From: Geomonas limicola
GTDB taxonomy: Bacteria; Desulfobacterota; Desulfuromonadia; Geobacterales; Geobacteraceae
Length of the DNA stretch: 64,000 nucleotides
Direction of reading: 5' to 3'
Assembly (NCBI RefSeq): GCF_014193675.1
Contig: NZ_BLXZ01000001.1
Coordinates: 186,001-250,000, forward strand
Both the position numbers and the translations under genes were made by a program. This document shows, one piece after another, positions 50,981-60,470 of this stretch; position 1 is the first letter of the stretch; the number at the start of each line of letters is the position of its first letter. The notes beneath the pieces are model-generated. The model was not told where the DNA came from. It did no database searches and worked only from the letters and a program-made list of their open reading frames with translations.

Positions 50981-51964
50981 CTAGACCTTGAGCGCGGCGC
51001 GAACCTCGCGCATGGTTTCCTTGGCCACCGCTTCCGCCTTGCGGCTTCCCTCGGTCAAAACCTCCTCGACCAGGCCATCCTGCGCCGCCAACTCCTCGCG
51101 CTTGGTGCGGAACGGCTCCAGGGTGTCGATCATGCACTGGGCCAGGATCTTCTTGCAGTCCACGCAGCCCAGGGTCGCGTTGCGGCAGTTAACCACGATC
51201 TCCTCGCGCTTCTCCTGGGGAACGTACAGAGAGTGTAGCGTGAAGGCGACGCAGCGGTCCGGCTCGCCCGGGTCCTTCTTGAAGGGACGCAGGGTGTCGG
51301 TCATCATCGAGAGCACCTTCTTGCGGGTCTCTTCCGCGCTATCGGAGAGGAAGATCGCGTTGCCGTAGGACTTGCTCATCTTGCGGCCGTCCAGGCCGAG
51401 TACCTTCGGGGTTTCGGTCAAAAGCGCCGCCGGCTCGGGGAACACCGGGCCGTAGAGGTGGTTGAAGCGTCGGGCGATTTCGCGGGTGATCTCCAGGTGG
51501 GGGATCTGGTCCTGCCCCACGGGGACGCGCGCAGCCTTGTAGACGATGATGTCCGAGGCCATCAGGACCGGGTAGCCCAAAAAGCCATAGGTGGAGAGGT
51601 CCTTGGTCTCCAGGTTCTCCTGCATCTCCTTATAGGTAGGGTTACGCTCCAGCCAGGCGACCGGGGTGATCATGGAGAGGATCAGGTTCAGTTCGGCGTG
51701 CTGCGGCACCATGCTCTGCTCGAAGATCACGCTCTGCTCGGGGTCGATGCCGAAAGCGAGCCAGTCCAGCACCATCTCGCGGATGCTGTCCTTGATGCCA
51801 TCCGTGTTCGCGTACTCGGTGGTCAGAGAATGCCAATCGGCTGCAAAGAAGAAGCACTCGAAGTTTTTCTGCAGTTCCAGCCAGTTGGACAACACCCCGT
51901 GGAAATGTCCCAGGTGCAGTTTCCCGGTGGGTCTCATGCCGCTTACGATACGCTTGTTGTTCAT
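50981..51964 (-). CDS. trpS: Tryptophanyl-tRNA synthetase
   Basis: A 327-aa class I synthetase with GMRPTGKLHLGHFHGVLSNW (HIGH equivalent LGHF) near the start and KMSKSYGNAIFLSD at about residue 195. It charges tRNA-Trp. AGGAG precedes the ATG. It is followed by scpA on the same strand and lies 53 bases after the site-2 protease gene. Confidence 0.97.
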   Translation of the reverse strand: MNNKRIVSGMRPTGKLHLGHFHGVLSNWLELQKNFECFFFAADWHSLTTEYANTDGIKDSIREMVLDWLAFGIDPEQSVIFEQSMVPQHAELNLILSMITPVAWLERNPTYKEMQENLETKDLSTYGFLGYPVLMASDIIVYKAARVPVGQDQIPHLEITREIARRFNHLYGPVFPEPAALLTETPKVLGLDGRKMSKSYGNAIFLSDSAEETRKKVLSMMTDTLRPFKKDPGEPDRCVAFTLHSLYVPQEKREEIVVNCRNATLGCVDCKKILAQCMIDTLEPFRTKREELAAQDGLVEEVLTEGSRKAEAVAKETMREVRAALKV

Positions 51965-52017
51965 GGGTACGGACTCCTTTGTGGCTGTTGCTATCGTTAA
52001 GACGATGAGGTCGAAAT

Positions 52018-52698
52018 TTACCTCATCATCAACTTGGTTACGCCGAAGACTAGGTTAGCGTGCGGACCGGCCAGGAGGCGAATCCCGAAGTTGAGGGCCG
52101 GAAAGATCACGTAGCTGAAGGCATCGGTAAAGAAAACCAGGGCGATGATGATGATCATGCCGAAGGGTTCGACCCGCGCCAGGAGCATCGAGAGGCGGTA
52201 CGGCAAGATCCCCACCGCTACCCTCCCCCCGTCCAGGGGCGGCACCGGAATCAGGTTGAAGACCCCTAAGAGCAGGTTGACGTAGACCGAGAAGGCGAGC
52301 ATCAGGGTGACCGGATCGACGATGCTGGAGGCCGGCGAGTGATCCGGCAGTCCTGCGCTTGCCGCGATGAGTCCCCGCATGGCCAGGGCCGAGACGCAGG
52401 CAAGGGTGAAGTTGGTGATGGGGCCCGCGATGGCGACCCAGATCATGTCGCGTTTGGGATGACGCAGGTTGTGAAAGTTGACCGGCACCGGCTTCGCCCA
52501 GCCGATCCCCACCACGAACACCATGAGGGTACCGAGGATATCCAGATGCTTGAGCGGGTTGAGGGTCAGCCGTCCCAACATCCGCGCGGTACTGTCACCG
52601 AATTTATCCGCGATGAAGCCGTGGGATACTTCGTGGCAGGTGATGGCCATCAGTGCGGGAACCAGCATGATGGAGAGTTTGACGAAGAATTCTTCCAT
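52018..52698 (-). CDS. Site-2 protease family (M50) membrane metallopeptidase
   Basis: A 226-aa multi-spanning protein with zinc motif HEVSHGFIADKFGD (HExxH at about residues 22-26) and the conserved NLIPVPPLDGGRVAVGILP carrying the third ligand Asp, plus GWAKPVPVNFHNLRHPKRD. No PDZ domain is present, as in the small S2P subgroup encoded beside trpS in many bacteria. Substrate unknown. The ribosome-binding site is short (AGGA). Confidence 0.92.
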   Translation of the reverse strand: MEEFFVKLSIMLVPALMAITCHEVSHGFIADKFGDSTARMLGRLTLNPLKHLDILGTLMVFVVGIGWAKPVPVNFHNLRHPKRDMIWVAIAGPITNFTLACVSALAMRGLIAASAGLPDHSPASSIVDPVTLMLAFSVYVNLLLGVFNLIPVPPLDGGRVAVGILPYRLSMLLARVEPFGMIIIIALVFFTDAFSYVIFPALNFGIRLLAGPHANLVFGVTKLMMR

Positions 52699-53197
52699 GT
52701 TGTCCTAGCCAAAATTCAGTATAAACATAGTCCTCTAGCAGATTGGTGTCGGAAAGTCAACGAAAGCCCCGGCCACCTGGAAGGGTCGCCCCGAAGAAGC
52801 AGAAACGCTTGCGTATAGATCAATACCGTCCGGGACGTGACCACCGCGGGGTGGTATGAAACGGGAACAGCTTGCTCGTCTGGCAGAGAGGATTGTATCT
52901 GGCAAGCAGTCGGGCAAGCAGAACTGTGTCCTCTTAAATAGTAGGTAACAGTTACGTAACAAAGAGCTCAAGAGATGAGCAAGGTCGTCTCCACGAGAGA
53001 CTTCCAGAGACATTTTATCTGACAATACGCGTCCTTAGAGGTCCAATCCCGACTCAGCACGGCCGTTCACCGTAGAAACTGTAAGCACAAGAAATATTTG
53101 CAAGAAACCCCATTTTGTATATGATGAGTCTTCACGCTGATACACAACCTCGGCACAACCCTTTACCTGATAGAAAGGATCCTCTGGTACTACCGGA
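52699..53197. other. Intergenic region upstream of the RND efflux operon
   Basis: About 500 bases without a convincing gene. It contains overlapping GTAAC/GTTAC half-sites (listed separately) and a short hairpin ACCACC-GCGG-GGTGGT at 52840-52855. No regulator gene is adjacent to the pump. Confidence 0.5.
52945..52960. promoter_or_regulatory. Overlapping palindromes GTAACAGTTACGTAAC
   Basis: Three GTAAC/GTTAC half-sites form GTAAC-A-GTTAC and the perfect 10-mer GTTACGTAAC. The position, about 240 bases before the efflux operon, suggests a possible regulator site; no direct evidence. Confidence 0.35.
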
Positions 53198-54760
53198 ATG
53201 AATATCTCTAACAGCAACACTTCTGTTGAAAATCACGCGGGAAAGAGAGCAAACGAAACCAGCAGATCGACCGTCCTCGGCAGCGTCTCCCTGCTTGCCG
53301 CGGTGCTGGCCCTTTCGGGCTGTGCGGTCGGACCTGATTTTCGGAAACCTGCCTCCCCTGCGGTAACCAGCTTCACCGCGCTCCCCCTCCCCGCCTCCAC
53401 AGCATCGGCGCCGGTCCCCCAGGGCGAAGCACAGCGCATCGTCAGTGGGCGGAACATCCCGGCCGAGTGGTGGACACTTTTTCACAGCCAGCCGCTCAAC
53501 GACTTGATCACCCAGGCGGTGCAGCAGAGTCCGAACTTGGCGGCCGCGCAAGCGGCGCTGCGCGAGGCGGCCGAACTGCGCCGCGCCCAGTACGGGACAC
53601 TGTTCCCCACGGTCGACGCAGGTTTCTCGGCGACCCGGCAGAAGATCTCGGGGGCCTCTTTCGGCCAGCCCAACGCCGGGAGTTCCCTCTTCAGCCTGTA
53701 CAACGCCTCGGTGAACGTCTCGTACAACCTGGACCTGGCCGGCGGCACGCGCCGTGCGCTGGAGGCCTCACAGGCCCAGCTCGACTACCAGCGCTACCTC
53801 CTTGAAGGGTCCTATCTCACCCTCACCTCGAACCTGGTGACCACAGCGGTGCAGCAGGCCTCGCTCAAGGCGCGCATCCAGGCGATCAACGAGATGATCG
53901 CGGCCCAGGAGGAACAGGTACGGCTCACCGAGCGGCGCCTGGAGTTGGGAGCCGGGACCCGTCCCGAGCTTTTGGCGCAGCAGTCCCAACTGGCCCAGAC
54001 CCGCACCAGCCTCCCGCCATTACAGAAGGAACTGGCGCAGTCCCGGCACCAGATGGCGGTTTTGGCCGGCCGTTTCCCGTCCGAGGCGGCTGCCCTTCCC
54101 GAGTTCGACCTGAACGGATTGAAGCTCCCCGAGGAAGTCCCCTTGAGCCTCCCCTCAGAGTTGGTGCGCCAGCGCCCGGACATCCTGGCGGCCGAGGAAC
54201 AGCTGCACCAGGCGAGCGCACAGGTCGGAGTCGCGACTTCAAACCTCTTTCCGAAGATCACCCTCACCGGAGGCTTCGGGCCGCAGGCGGTCTCCTTCGC
54301 CGACCTTTTCACCAGCACCTCGCTCTGGTCCATCGGGGCCAACGTCTTGCAGCCGATCTTCCACGGCGGCGAACTGCAGGCCCGGCGCCGCGCTGCCAAC
54401 GCGGCATTCGAGCAGGCCGGGGCCCAGTACCGCGTGACGGTGCTGCAGGCGTTCCAGAACGTAGCCGACGTCTTGCGGGCACTCGAGATGGACGCCCAGG
54501 CGCTCAAGGCCCAGGCCGAGGCGGAACAGGCGGCACGGGCCAACCTGGAATTGACCCGCAGCCAGTACGCCCTCGGGGCGGTGAACTACCTCTTCCTGCT
54601 CGACGCCGAGCGCCAGTACCTGCAGGCACGCATCACCCTGGCGCAGGCCCAGGCGGCACGGCTTGCCGATACGGCAGCGCTCTTCCAGGCACTGGGGGGC
54701 GGCTGGTGGAACAGGGATAGAGGGGATACGGCACATCAGGACCAGAACAAACAGGGATGA
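53198..54760 (+). CDS. RND efflux outer-membrane factor (NodT/OprM family lipoprotein)
   Basis: A 520-aa outer-membrane factor with a long N-terminus before its lipoprotein signal (LLAAVLALSGCAVGPDF, lipobox LSGC) and two OEP repeats rich in coiled coil (GGTRRALEASQAQLDY, LVRQRPDILAAEEQLHQAS, VNYLFLLDAERQYLQARITL). It forms the trimeric exit duct of a tripartite pump. Family members usually end near LGGGW; here about 16 more codons after ALGGGW are encoded by a dispersed GGGATA-rich repeat, which also supplies the stop. First gene of the pump operon. Confidence 0.92.
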   Translation: MNISNSNTSVENHAGKRANETSRSTVLGSVSLLAAVLALSGCAVGPDFRKPASPAVTSFTALPLPASTASAPVPQGEAQRIVSGRNIPAEWWTLFHSQPLNDLITQAVQQSPNLAAAQAALREAAELRRAQYGTLFPTVDAGFSATRQKISGASFGQPNAGSSLFSLYNASVNVSYNLDLAGGTRRALEASQAQLDYQRYLLEGSYLTLTSNLVTTAVQQASLKARIQAINEMIAAQEEQVRLTERRLELGAGTRPELLAQQSQLAQTRTSLPPLQKELAQSRHQMAVLAGRFPSEAAALPEFDLNGLKLPEEVPLSLPSELVRQRPDILAAEEQLHQASAQVGVATSNLFPKITLTGGFGPQAVSFADLFTSTSLWSIGANVLQPIFHGGELQARRRAANAAFEQAGAQYRVTVLQAFQNVADVLRALEMDAQALKAQAEAEQAARANLELTRSQYALGAVNYLFLLDAERQYLQARITLAQAQAARLADTAALFQALGGGWWNRDRGDTAHQDQNKQG

Positions 54761-54779
54761 ATGGGATACACGGGATACT
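54709..54779 (+). repeat. Dispersed GGGATA-rich repeat extending the efflux gene 3' end
   Basis: AACAGGGATAGAGGGGATAC at 54710-54729 and AACAGGGATGAATGGGATAC at 54750-54769 are copies of one motif. A related reverse-complement copy lies at 30840-30873. The first copy and the start of the second code for the tail of the outer-membrane factor. Confidence 0.6.
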
Positions 54780-54849
54780 GCAAGATCCTTTAAGCGACCC
54801 GGGAAGCCTTTACACAACAGAATCTATTCCACCATTGGAGCCGTAGCAC

Positions 54850-56049
54850 ATGAAGAAACGGATCATATACGCAATCATCCTCCTCATTCTCGTCGTCGCC
54901 GTCCTTGCCGGTATCAAGGCCCTCCAGATCAAAGCCATGATCGACGGGGGCAAGAAGTTCGTGATGCCGGCCGAGACGGTCACCACCACTACCGCCCACC
55001 CGGAAACCTGGGACTCCAGCCTTAATGCCGTCGGAACGCTGACCGCGGTCCAGGGGGTAACCATAGCCGGTGAACTTGGCGGCAAAATCGTCAGCATCGG
55101 TTTCCAGCCCGGCAGCCTGGTGAAGAAAGGCGACATCCTGGTGGCCCAGGACGTCAGCGCCGAGCAGGCGCAGCTCCAGGGGGCGCTCGCCCAGGTACAG
55201 CTCACCCGCTCCACGCTGGAGCGCGACAAGAAGATGCTCGCCGAGCGGATCATCTCGCAGGCCGACTACGATACCGCCCTGGCCCAGAAGGAACAGGCCG
55301 AGGCCCAGGTGGCCAACATCCGCGCCACCATCGCCAAGAAGACCATCCGCGCCCCCTTCACCGGCAGGCTGGGAATCCGCCAGGTGAACCTGGGCCAGAT
55401 GCTGCGCGAAAACGACCCGGTGGTGACCCTGCAGAGCCTCAACCCGATCTTCGTCGACTTTGCCCTCCCCCAGCAGCAACTGGGACAGCTCAAGGTAGGC
55501 CAGACCATTCGCGTCACCTGCGACGCGATTCCCGGGCTCAGCACCACGGGCAAGATCACCGCGATCAACCCGCTGGTCGATGCCGACACCCGCAACGTGA
55601 AGGTGCAGGCCACCATCGAAAATGCCTTGGAGCGACTGCGCCCGGGAATGTTCGTCAACGTGGCGGTAGGACTTCCGGTACGCCAGAAGGTGCTCACGAT
55701 TCCGACCACCTCGGTCCTCTACAACCCGTACGGAGATTCGGTCTTCCTGGTGGTGGACGCCAAGGAACAGCAGGAACTGGAAGCCAAGGAGGCCAAGGCG
55801 TCCAAGGTGCCGGGCAAGCAGCCGGGACCGCAGGGCCCGCCGCAGGCCCAGACCGGCAAGGTACTGCGCCAGCAGTTCGTGCGCCTGGGCGAGAAGCGCG
55901 GCGACCTGGTGGTCGTCACCAGCGGGCTCAAAGAGAGCGATGTGGTGGTCAGCACCGGCGTCTTCAAGTTGCGTAACGGGCAATCGGCCATTATCGACAA
56001 CAAGCTCGCACCGAATTTCCAGAAGGCACCCAAACCGGAGAATAATTAG
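54850..56049 (+). CDS. RND efflux periplasmic adaptor (membrane fusion protein)
   Basis: A 399-aa HlyD/AcrA-type adaptor: an N-terminal membrane anchor (IIYAIILLILVVAVLAGI), a lipoyl/barrel-sandwich half (LGGKIVSIGFQPGSLVKKGD), a coiled-coil hairpin (about 105-165), TIRAPFTGRLGIRQVNLGQM, then beta-barrel and membrane-proximal parts. A Lys/Pro/Gln-rich insert (about 300-340) interrupts the C-terminal domain. It links the inner-membrane permease to the outer-membrane duct. The permease starts two bases after its stop. Confidence 0.94.
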   Translation: MKKRIIYAIILLILVVAVLAGIKALQIKAMIDGGKKFVMPAETVTTTTAHPETWDSSLNAVGTLTAVQGVTIAGELGGKIVSIGFQPGSLVKKGDILVAQDVSAEQAQLQGALAQVQLTRSTLERDKKMLAERIISQADYDTALAQKEQAEAQVANIRATIAKKTIRAPFTGRLGIRQVNLGQMLRENDPVVTLQSLNPIFVDFALPQQQLGQLKVGQTIRVTCDAIPGLSTTGKITAINPLVDADTRNVKVQATIENALERLRPGMFVNVAVGLPVRQKVLTIPTTSVLYNPYGDSVFLVVDAKEQQELEAKEAKASKVPGKQPGPQGPPQAQTGKVLRQQFVRLGEKRGDLVVVTSGLKESDVVVSTGVFKLRNGQSAIIDNKLAPNFQKAPKPENN

Positions 56050-56051
56050 CC

Positions 56052-59000
56052 GTGAAGATAACCGATCTTTTCATACGCCGCCCGGTCCTGGCCGCGGTGG
56101 TGAGCCTCGTCATCATCATTGCCGGTCTGCAGGCGATCAAGACTCTGCAGGTGCGCCAGTATCCGCGCAGCGAAAACGCCACCATCACCGTCAGCACGGT
56201 GTACGTCGGCGCAAGCCCGGAACTGGTACGCGGCTTCATCACCACCCCGCTGGAGCGCGTCATCGCCGCTGCCGACGGCATCGAGTACATCTCGAGCCAG
56301 AGCACCCTGGGTCTCTCCACCATCTCGGTGCGCCTCAAGCTCAACTACGATTCCACCAAGGCGCTCGCCGAAATCTCTTCGAAGGTGGACCAGGTGCGCC
56401 GCGACCTGCCGCCGGAAGCGGAGGTACCGACCCTCAACATCGAATCAGCCGACAGCCAGTTCGCTTCGGCCTACCTCACCTTCAACTCGGAGATCCTGAA
56501 GCCGAACGAAATCACCGACTACCTGGTACGCGTGGTGCAGCCGCGCCTCTCGGCAGTTCCCGGCGTGCAGCGCGCCGACATCCTGGGCGCCCGAACCTTC
56601 GCCATGCGCATCTGGCTCAAGCCGGACCGGATGGCGGCCCTTGCCATCACCCCTGCACAGGTGCGCCAGGCCCTGGCCGCCAACAACGTCCTCTCCGCCC
56701 TGGGGCGCAGCAAGGGGTCCTACATCCAGGTGAACCTCACCGCCGACACCAACCTGAGCACGGTCGACGAGTTCAGGAAGATGGCGGTGCGCCAGTCCGG
56801 CGGCACCATCGTGCGCCTGGGCGACATCGCCGACGTCACCTTAGGCGCCGAGGACTACGACACCGAGGTGCGCTTCTCCGGGCAGAATGCCGTCTTCATG
56901 GGGATCTGGCCGCTCCCCAACGCGAACTCCCTCGACGTCATCAAGGCGGTGCGCGCCGAGATGGCCAACATCCAGCGCGACCTTCCTACCGGGCTTAAAG
57001 CCGGCATCGCCTACGACGGCACCAGCTACATCTCCGACGCGATCCACGAGGTCTTGAGCACCCTGGGCGATACGCTGCTGATCGTCATGCTGGTGATCTT
57101 CCTCTTCCTGGGCTCGTTCCGTTCGGTGCTGATCCCGATCGTCGCCATCCCGGTCTCGCTCATCGGCGGGGTGTTCCTGATGCAGTTCTTCGGGTTCACC
57201 GTGAACCTGCTGACCCTTTTGGCCGTCGTTCTCTCCGTCGGCCTGGTGGTCGACGACGCCATCGTCGTGGTGGAAAACGTCGAGCGCCACATGCGCGAAG
57301 GAAAGACGCCGCTCGAGGCGGCACTCGTCGGCGCGCGCGAACTGGTGGGTCCCATCATAGCAATGACCATCACCCTTGCCGCCGTGTACCTCCCGATCGG
57401 CCTGCAGGGTGGTCTCACCGGAAGCCTGTTCCGCGAATTCGCCTTTACCCTCGCCGGTGCGGTTACCATCTCCGGCATCGTCGCCCTCACCCTTTCGCCA
57501 GTGATGTCGGCGACCCTGTTGCGGCCGGGCGCCGAGGAGCGCGGTCTTGCCGGGCGCATATCGCGCGACTTCGAGCGGCTCAAGAACCTCTACGGCCGGA
57601 TGCTCAGCTGGACCCTGTCGGCGCGTCCCGCGGTCTACACCGTCTGGCTGGTGATCTCGCTTTTGAGCATCCCGATGTTCACTATGTCGGCCAAGGAACT
57701 TGCCCCGATGGAGGACCAGGGGGTCATCTTCGGCATCCTCGATTCCGCGGCTAACTCGACCATCGACCAGAACGTCCACTTCTCGAAGGCGATCAACGAC
57801 ATCCTCATGAAGGTCCCGGAACGCGAGTTCACCTTCCAGATCACCATGCCCAACTCGGGCTTCAGCGGCCTGGTCACCAAACCGTGGAACGAGCGGCACC
57901 GGACTGTGTTCCAGATCCTCCCCGAGGTGCAGGCGAAGCTGCAGGCACTCCCCGGCGTGCGGATCTTCCCGGTGACGCCCCCTGCCCTCCCCGGTGGCGG
58001 CGACTTCCCGGTGGAATTCCTGATCACCTCGACCGCCGACGCACCGGAGATCCTGGGTTTTGCCCAGCAGCTGCAGGCCAAGGCCGCGGCAAGCGGCATG
58101 TTCGCCTTCCCGCCGCTCATCGACGTGAAGATCGACCAGCCGCAGACCGATATCAGCATCGACCGCGACAAGGTGGCGTCGCTTGGGCTCAACCTCTCCC
58201 AGGTCTCCAACGATCTTGGTGCCCTGGTGGGCGGCAACTACGTGAACCGCTTCGACATCTCCGGCCGCAGCTACAAGGTGATCCCGCAGGTGCAGCGCAC
58301 CGACCGGCTCAACCCCGACCAGATCGAGAACGTCTACGTAACCGGTCCCAACAACTCCGTGCTGCAGCTCTCCACCATCGCAAAGCAGCGTGACTCGGTA
58401 GTTCCGCGCTCCTTGAACCGGTTCCAGCAGAAGAACGCGGTAAAGATCAGCGGCGTCGCCATCCGGCCACTGGACGAGGCGCTCAAGTTCATGGAAACTG
58501 AAGCTGCCAAGGTCCTGCCCCAGGGCTACCTCATCGACTACACCGGGGAGTCGCGCCAGCTGCGCACCGAAGGGAACAAGTTCCTGCCGGCGTTCGGTCT
58601 CGCCATTATCCTGATCTTCCTGGTGCTGGCGGCGCAGTTCAACAGCTTCCGCGACCCGTTCGTCATCCTGGCCGGATCGGTGCCACTGGCGATGTTCGGC
58701 GCCCTGCTCTTCACCTTCCTGAAGATCCCGGACCCGAACACTCCTTTCTGGACCAAGGGGTGGACCACCACCCTCAACATCTACTCCCAGGTCGGCTTGG
58801 TCACCCTGGTCGGGCTGGTATCGAAGAACGGTATCCTGATCGTCGAGTTCGCCAACCAGTTGCAGATGAAGGGGTTGAGCAAGCTCGAGGCAGTGCACCA
58901 GGCGGCCATGACCCGTCTGCGCCCGATCCTCATGGTTGCCGCTGCCACCATTGCCGGCCACTTCCCGCTCACTCTGGTGACCGGCGCCGGCGCCGCCGCC

Positions 59001-59156
59001 AGGAACTCCATCGGTCTCGTGCTGGTGGGCGGCATGGCAATCGGCACCATGTTCACCCTGTTCATCATTCCGTCGATCTACATGCTGATCGCGAAGGACC
59101 ACGAGAAGGACCGCAAACGTACCGAGGAGGTCAACGCCGCCGCGGCACAAGGGTAA
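56052..59156 (+). CDS. RND multidrug efflux permease
   Basis: A 1034-aa AcrB-type proton antiporter with 12 membrane helices. Helix 4 carries the proton-relay Asp pair (GLVVDDAIVVVENVERHM, about residue 400) and the C-terminal half carries the family segment GLVSKNGILIVEFANQLQ. The start MKITDLFIRRPVLAAVVSLV is typical of the MexB/MdtB-like HAE1 group. It starts at GTG, two bases after the adaptor stop. Substrate cannot be predicted. Confidence 0.95.
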   Translation: MKITDLFIRRPVLAAVVSLVIIIAGLQAIKTLQVRQYPRSENATITVSTVYVGASPELVRGFITTPLERVIAAADGIEYISSQSTLGLSTISVRLKLNYDSTKALAEISSKVDQVRRDLPPEAEVPTLNIESADSQFASAYLTFNSEILKPNEITDYLVRVVQPRLSAVPGVQRADILGARTFAMRIWLKPDRMAALAITPAQVRQALAANNVLSALGRSKGSYIQVNLTADTNLSTVDEFRKMAVRQSGGTIVRLGDIADVTLGAEDYDTEVRFSGQNAVFMGIWPLPNANSLDVIKAVRAEMANIQRDLPTGLKAGIAYDGTSYISDAIHEVLSTLGDTLLIVMLVIFLFLGSFRSVLIPIVAIPVSLIGGVFLMQFFGFTVNLLTLLAVVLSVGLVVDDAIVVVENVERHMREGKTPLEAALVGARELVGPIIAMTITLAAVYLPIGLQGGLTGSLFREFAFTLAGAVTISGIVALTLSPVMSATLLRPGAEERGLAGRISRDFERLKNLYGRMLSWTLSARPAVYTVWLVISLLSIPMFTMSAKELAPMEDQGVIFGILDSAANSTIDQNVHFSKAINDILMKVPEREFTFQITMPNSGFSGLVTKPWNERHRTVFQILPEVQAKLQALPGVRIFPVTPPALPGGGDFPVEFLITSTADAPEILGFAQQLQAKAAASGMFAFPPLIDVKIDQPQTDISIDRDKVASLGLNLSQVSNDLGALVGGNYVNRFDISGRSYKVIPQVQRTDRLNPDQIENVYVTGPNNSVLQLSTIAKQRDSVVPRSLNRFQQKNAVKISGVAIRPLDEALKFMETEAAKVLPQGYLIDYTGESRQLRTEGNKFLPAFGLAIILIFLVLAAQFNSFRDPFVILAGSVPLAMFGALLFTFLKIPDPNTPFWTKGWTTTLNIYSQVGLVTLVGLVSKNGILIVEFANQLQMKGLSKLEAVHQAAMTRLRPILMVAAATIAGHFPLTLVTGAGAAARNSIGLVLVGGMAIGTMFTLFIIPSIYMLIAKDHEKDRKRTEEVNAAAAQG

Positions 59157-59180
59157 GAGAAAAACGTTTTGTTACATAAG

Positions 59181-59220
59181 AAGGGGATGCAGGGGGGTAA
59201 CCCCGGCATCCCCTTTTTTT
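59181..59220. terminator. Terminator of the efflux operon (bidirectional position)
   Basis: AAGGGGATGC pairs with GCATCCCCTT around a G-rich loop, followed by seven T. It lies between the permease and the convergent DMT transporter gene. Confidence 0.9.
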
Positions 59221-59265
59221 GTTTTGCGATGATACCGATAAGTCTGATCAGCAGGCCCCAGAAAG

Positions 59266-60159
59266 CTATGCTTCGTTGACGGTAACCCTGCGCCCATTGC
59301 CCCACAGTTGCAGGACCACCGCACCGGCAAGCAGCGTGGCGCCCCCCAGCCCTTGCAGGGTGCTGATGCGTTCCCCCAAAAGGACGGCGGAGAGCAGCAC
59401 GGTGATGAGCGGTTCGAGGGTGCTGATAATGGAGGCGTTGGTGGCACCGATGAGGCGCAGGCCGGCGAAAAAGCCGATGACACCGAAGATGGTGGGAAAC
59501 ACCGCGATGCCAACAATGGCGAGCCAACCGTTCGGGCTTACCCGGTAGATAAGATCCCCGGTCGCAGCGCCGTAGCACAAAAAGGCCAGCCCAGCAGCAG
59601 TACAGACGTAGAGCGAGGTGACCAGCGGATCGATATCCTTGAGTATCCGGTTGCCGATCAGGATGTAGCAGCTGTAGATGACGGCCGCCCCCAAGGCTGA
59701 CAGCACCCCCTCCAATTGCACCCCATCGAACGACGCCCCCAGTAAGAGCACCAGTCCTCCGGTACACAAAAGCAGTGCCGCCCCCTTGGTCAGGTTGAAC
59801 TGCTCCACACGGGTCAAAACGGCGAGGACGGTAACCAGCGCCGGATAGGTGTAGAGCAGCATTCCGGTGAGCGAAGCGGGAAGGAAGTGGATGCTGTTGG
59901 CGTACAGCCCTGACATCCCCCCGTACCCTACCGCTCCCATCAGGATGAGCTGCACCGCAGTCTTTCGGCTAACGGTGAGTCGGGTCCGGTTCAAACGCAG
60001 GATGCAGAACAGGAAAGCGCCGGCCAGCAGGAACCGGCCAGCCAAAATGGTGGTGATGTTCGCGCCGCCTTGGAAGGCGAATTTGATCAGGATGCCAAGC
60101 GTGGCAAACCCGGCGGCTGATGCGACGATGAACCAGGCACCGCGGTTTTGGTCGGTCAT
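59266..60159 (-). CDS. EamA/DMT-family transporter
   Basis: A 297-aa protein with about ten membrane helices in two EamA repeats (FATLGILIKFAFQGGANITT in the first; VFPTIFGVIGFFAGLRLIGA and LEPLITVLLSAVLLGERIS in the second). The family exports or imports small metabolites such as amino acids; substrate unknown. It is alone on the minus strand; its upstream region holds the phased 41-bp repeat. Confidence 0.92.
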   Translation of the reverse strand: MTDQNRGAWFIVASAAGFATLGILIKFAFQGGANITTILAGRFLLAGAFLFCILRLNRTRLTVSRKTAVQLILMGAVGYGGMSGLYANSIHFLPASLTGMLLYTYPALVTVLAVLTRVEQFNLTKGAALLLCTGGLVLLLGASFDGVQLEGVLSALGAAVIYSCYILIGNRILKDIDPLVTSLYVCTAAGLAFLCYGAATGDLIYRVSPNGWLAIVGIAVFPTIFGVIGFFAGLRLIGATNASIISTLEPLITVLLSAVLLGERISTLQGLGGATLLAGAVVLQLWGNGRRVTVNEA

Positions 60160-60280
60160 AACAAAGGTTTGTCCTTCCTCATGAAATTAGCTCGGTGGTT
60201 ATATTTATCCACCCAAGGGTGACGATGATTGCTGATGGTGTAGAGTGAGGCTTCGAAACACAAAACTCATTTTTCAGTGG

Positions 60281-60418
60281 CGAAATGAAGTTTCGTGAGG
60301 CGAAGTGAAGTTTCGAGTCTTCGAAATGAAGTTTCGCGGCGCGAAGTGAAGTTTCGAGTCTCCGAAACGAAGTTTCGTGGCGCGAAGTGAAGTTTCGACC
60401 TTCCTAAATGAAGTTTCG
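60281..60418. repeat. Phased tandem repeat: seven 15-mers CGAARTGAAGTTTCG at 20/21-bp spacing
   Basis: Seven near-identical 15-mers start at 60281, 60301, 60322, 60342, 60363, 60383 and 60404, so spacing alternates exactly 20 and 21 bases (a 41-bp composite unit, about 3.5 copies). Five-base linkers (TGAGG, CGGCG, TGGCG, CGATG) alternate with six-base linkers (AGTCTT, AGTCTC, ACCTTC). Each 15-mer is a small inverted repeat (CGAAA/TTTCG). The array lies upstream of the DMT transporter start and just after the sbcC stop. Confidence 0.85.
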
Positions 60419-60470
60419 CGATGCGAGGTTTGAAGTTGTCTCCTCCCTCAGGCGCAACGGGTTCCCCGCT

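Noticed and set aside
56841..59150. 769-codon antisense frame over the RND permease
   Set aside because: The sense strand encodes a complete RND permease; the antisense product is His/Asp/Glu-rich low-complexity sequence.
60281..60418. CRISPR array
   Set aside because: The units are 15 bases with 5-6 base linkers, far too short for repeats and spacers, and no cas genes are nearby.
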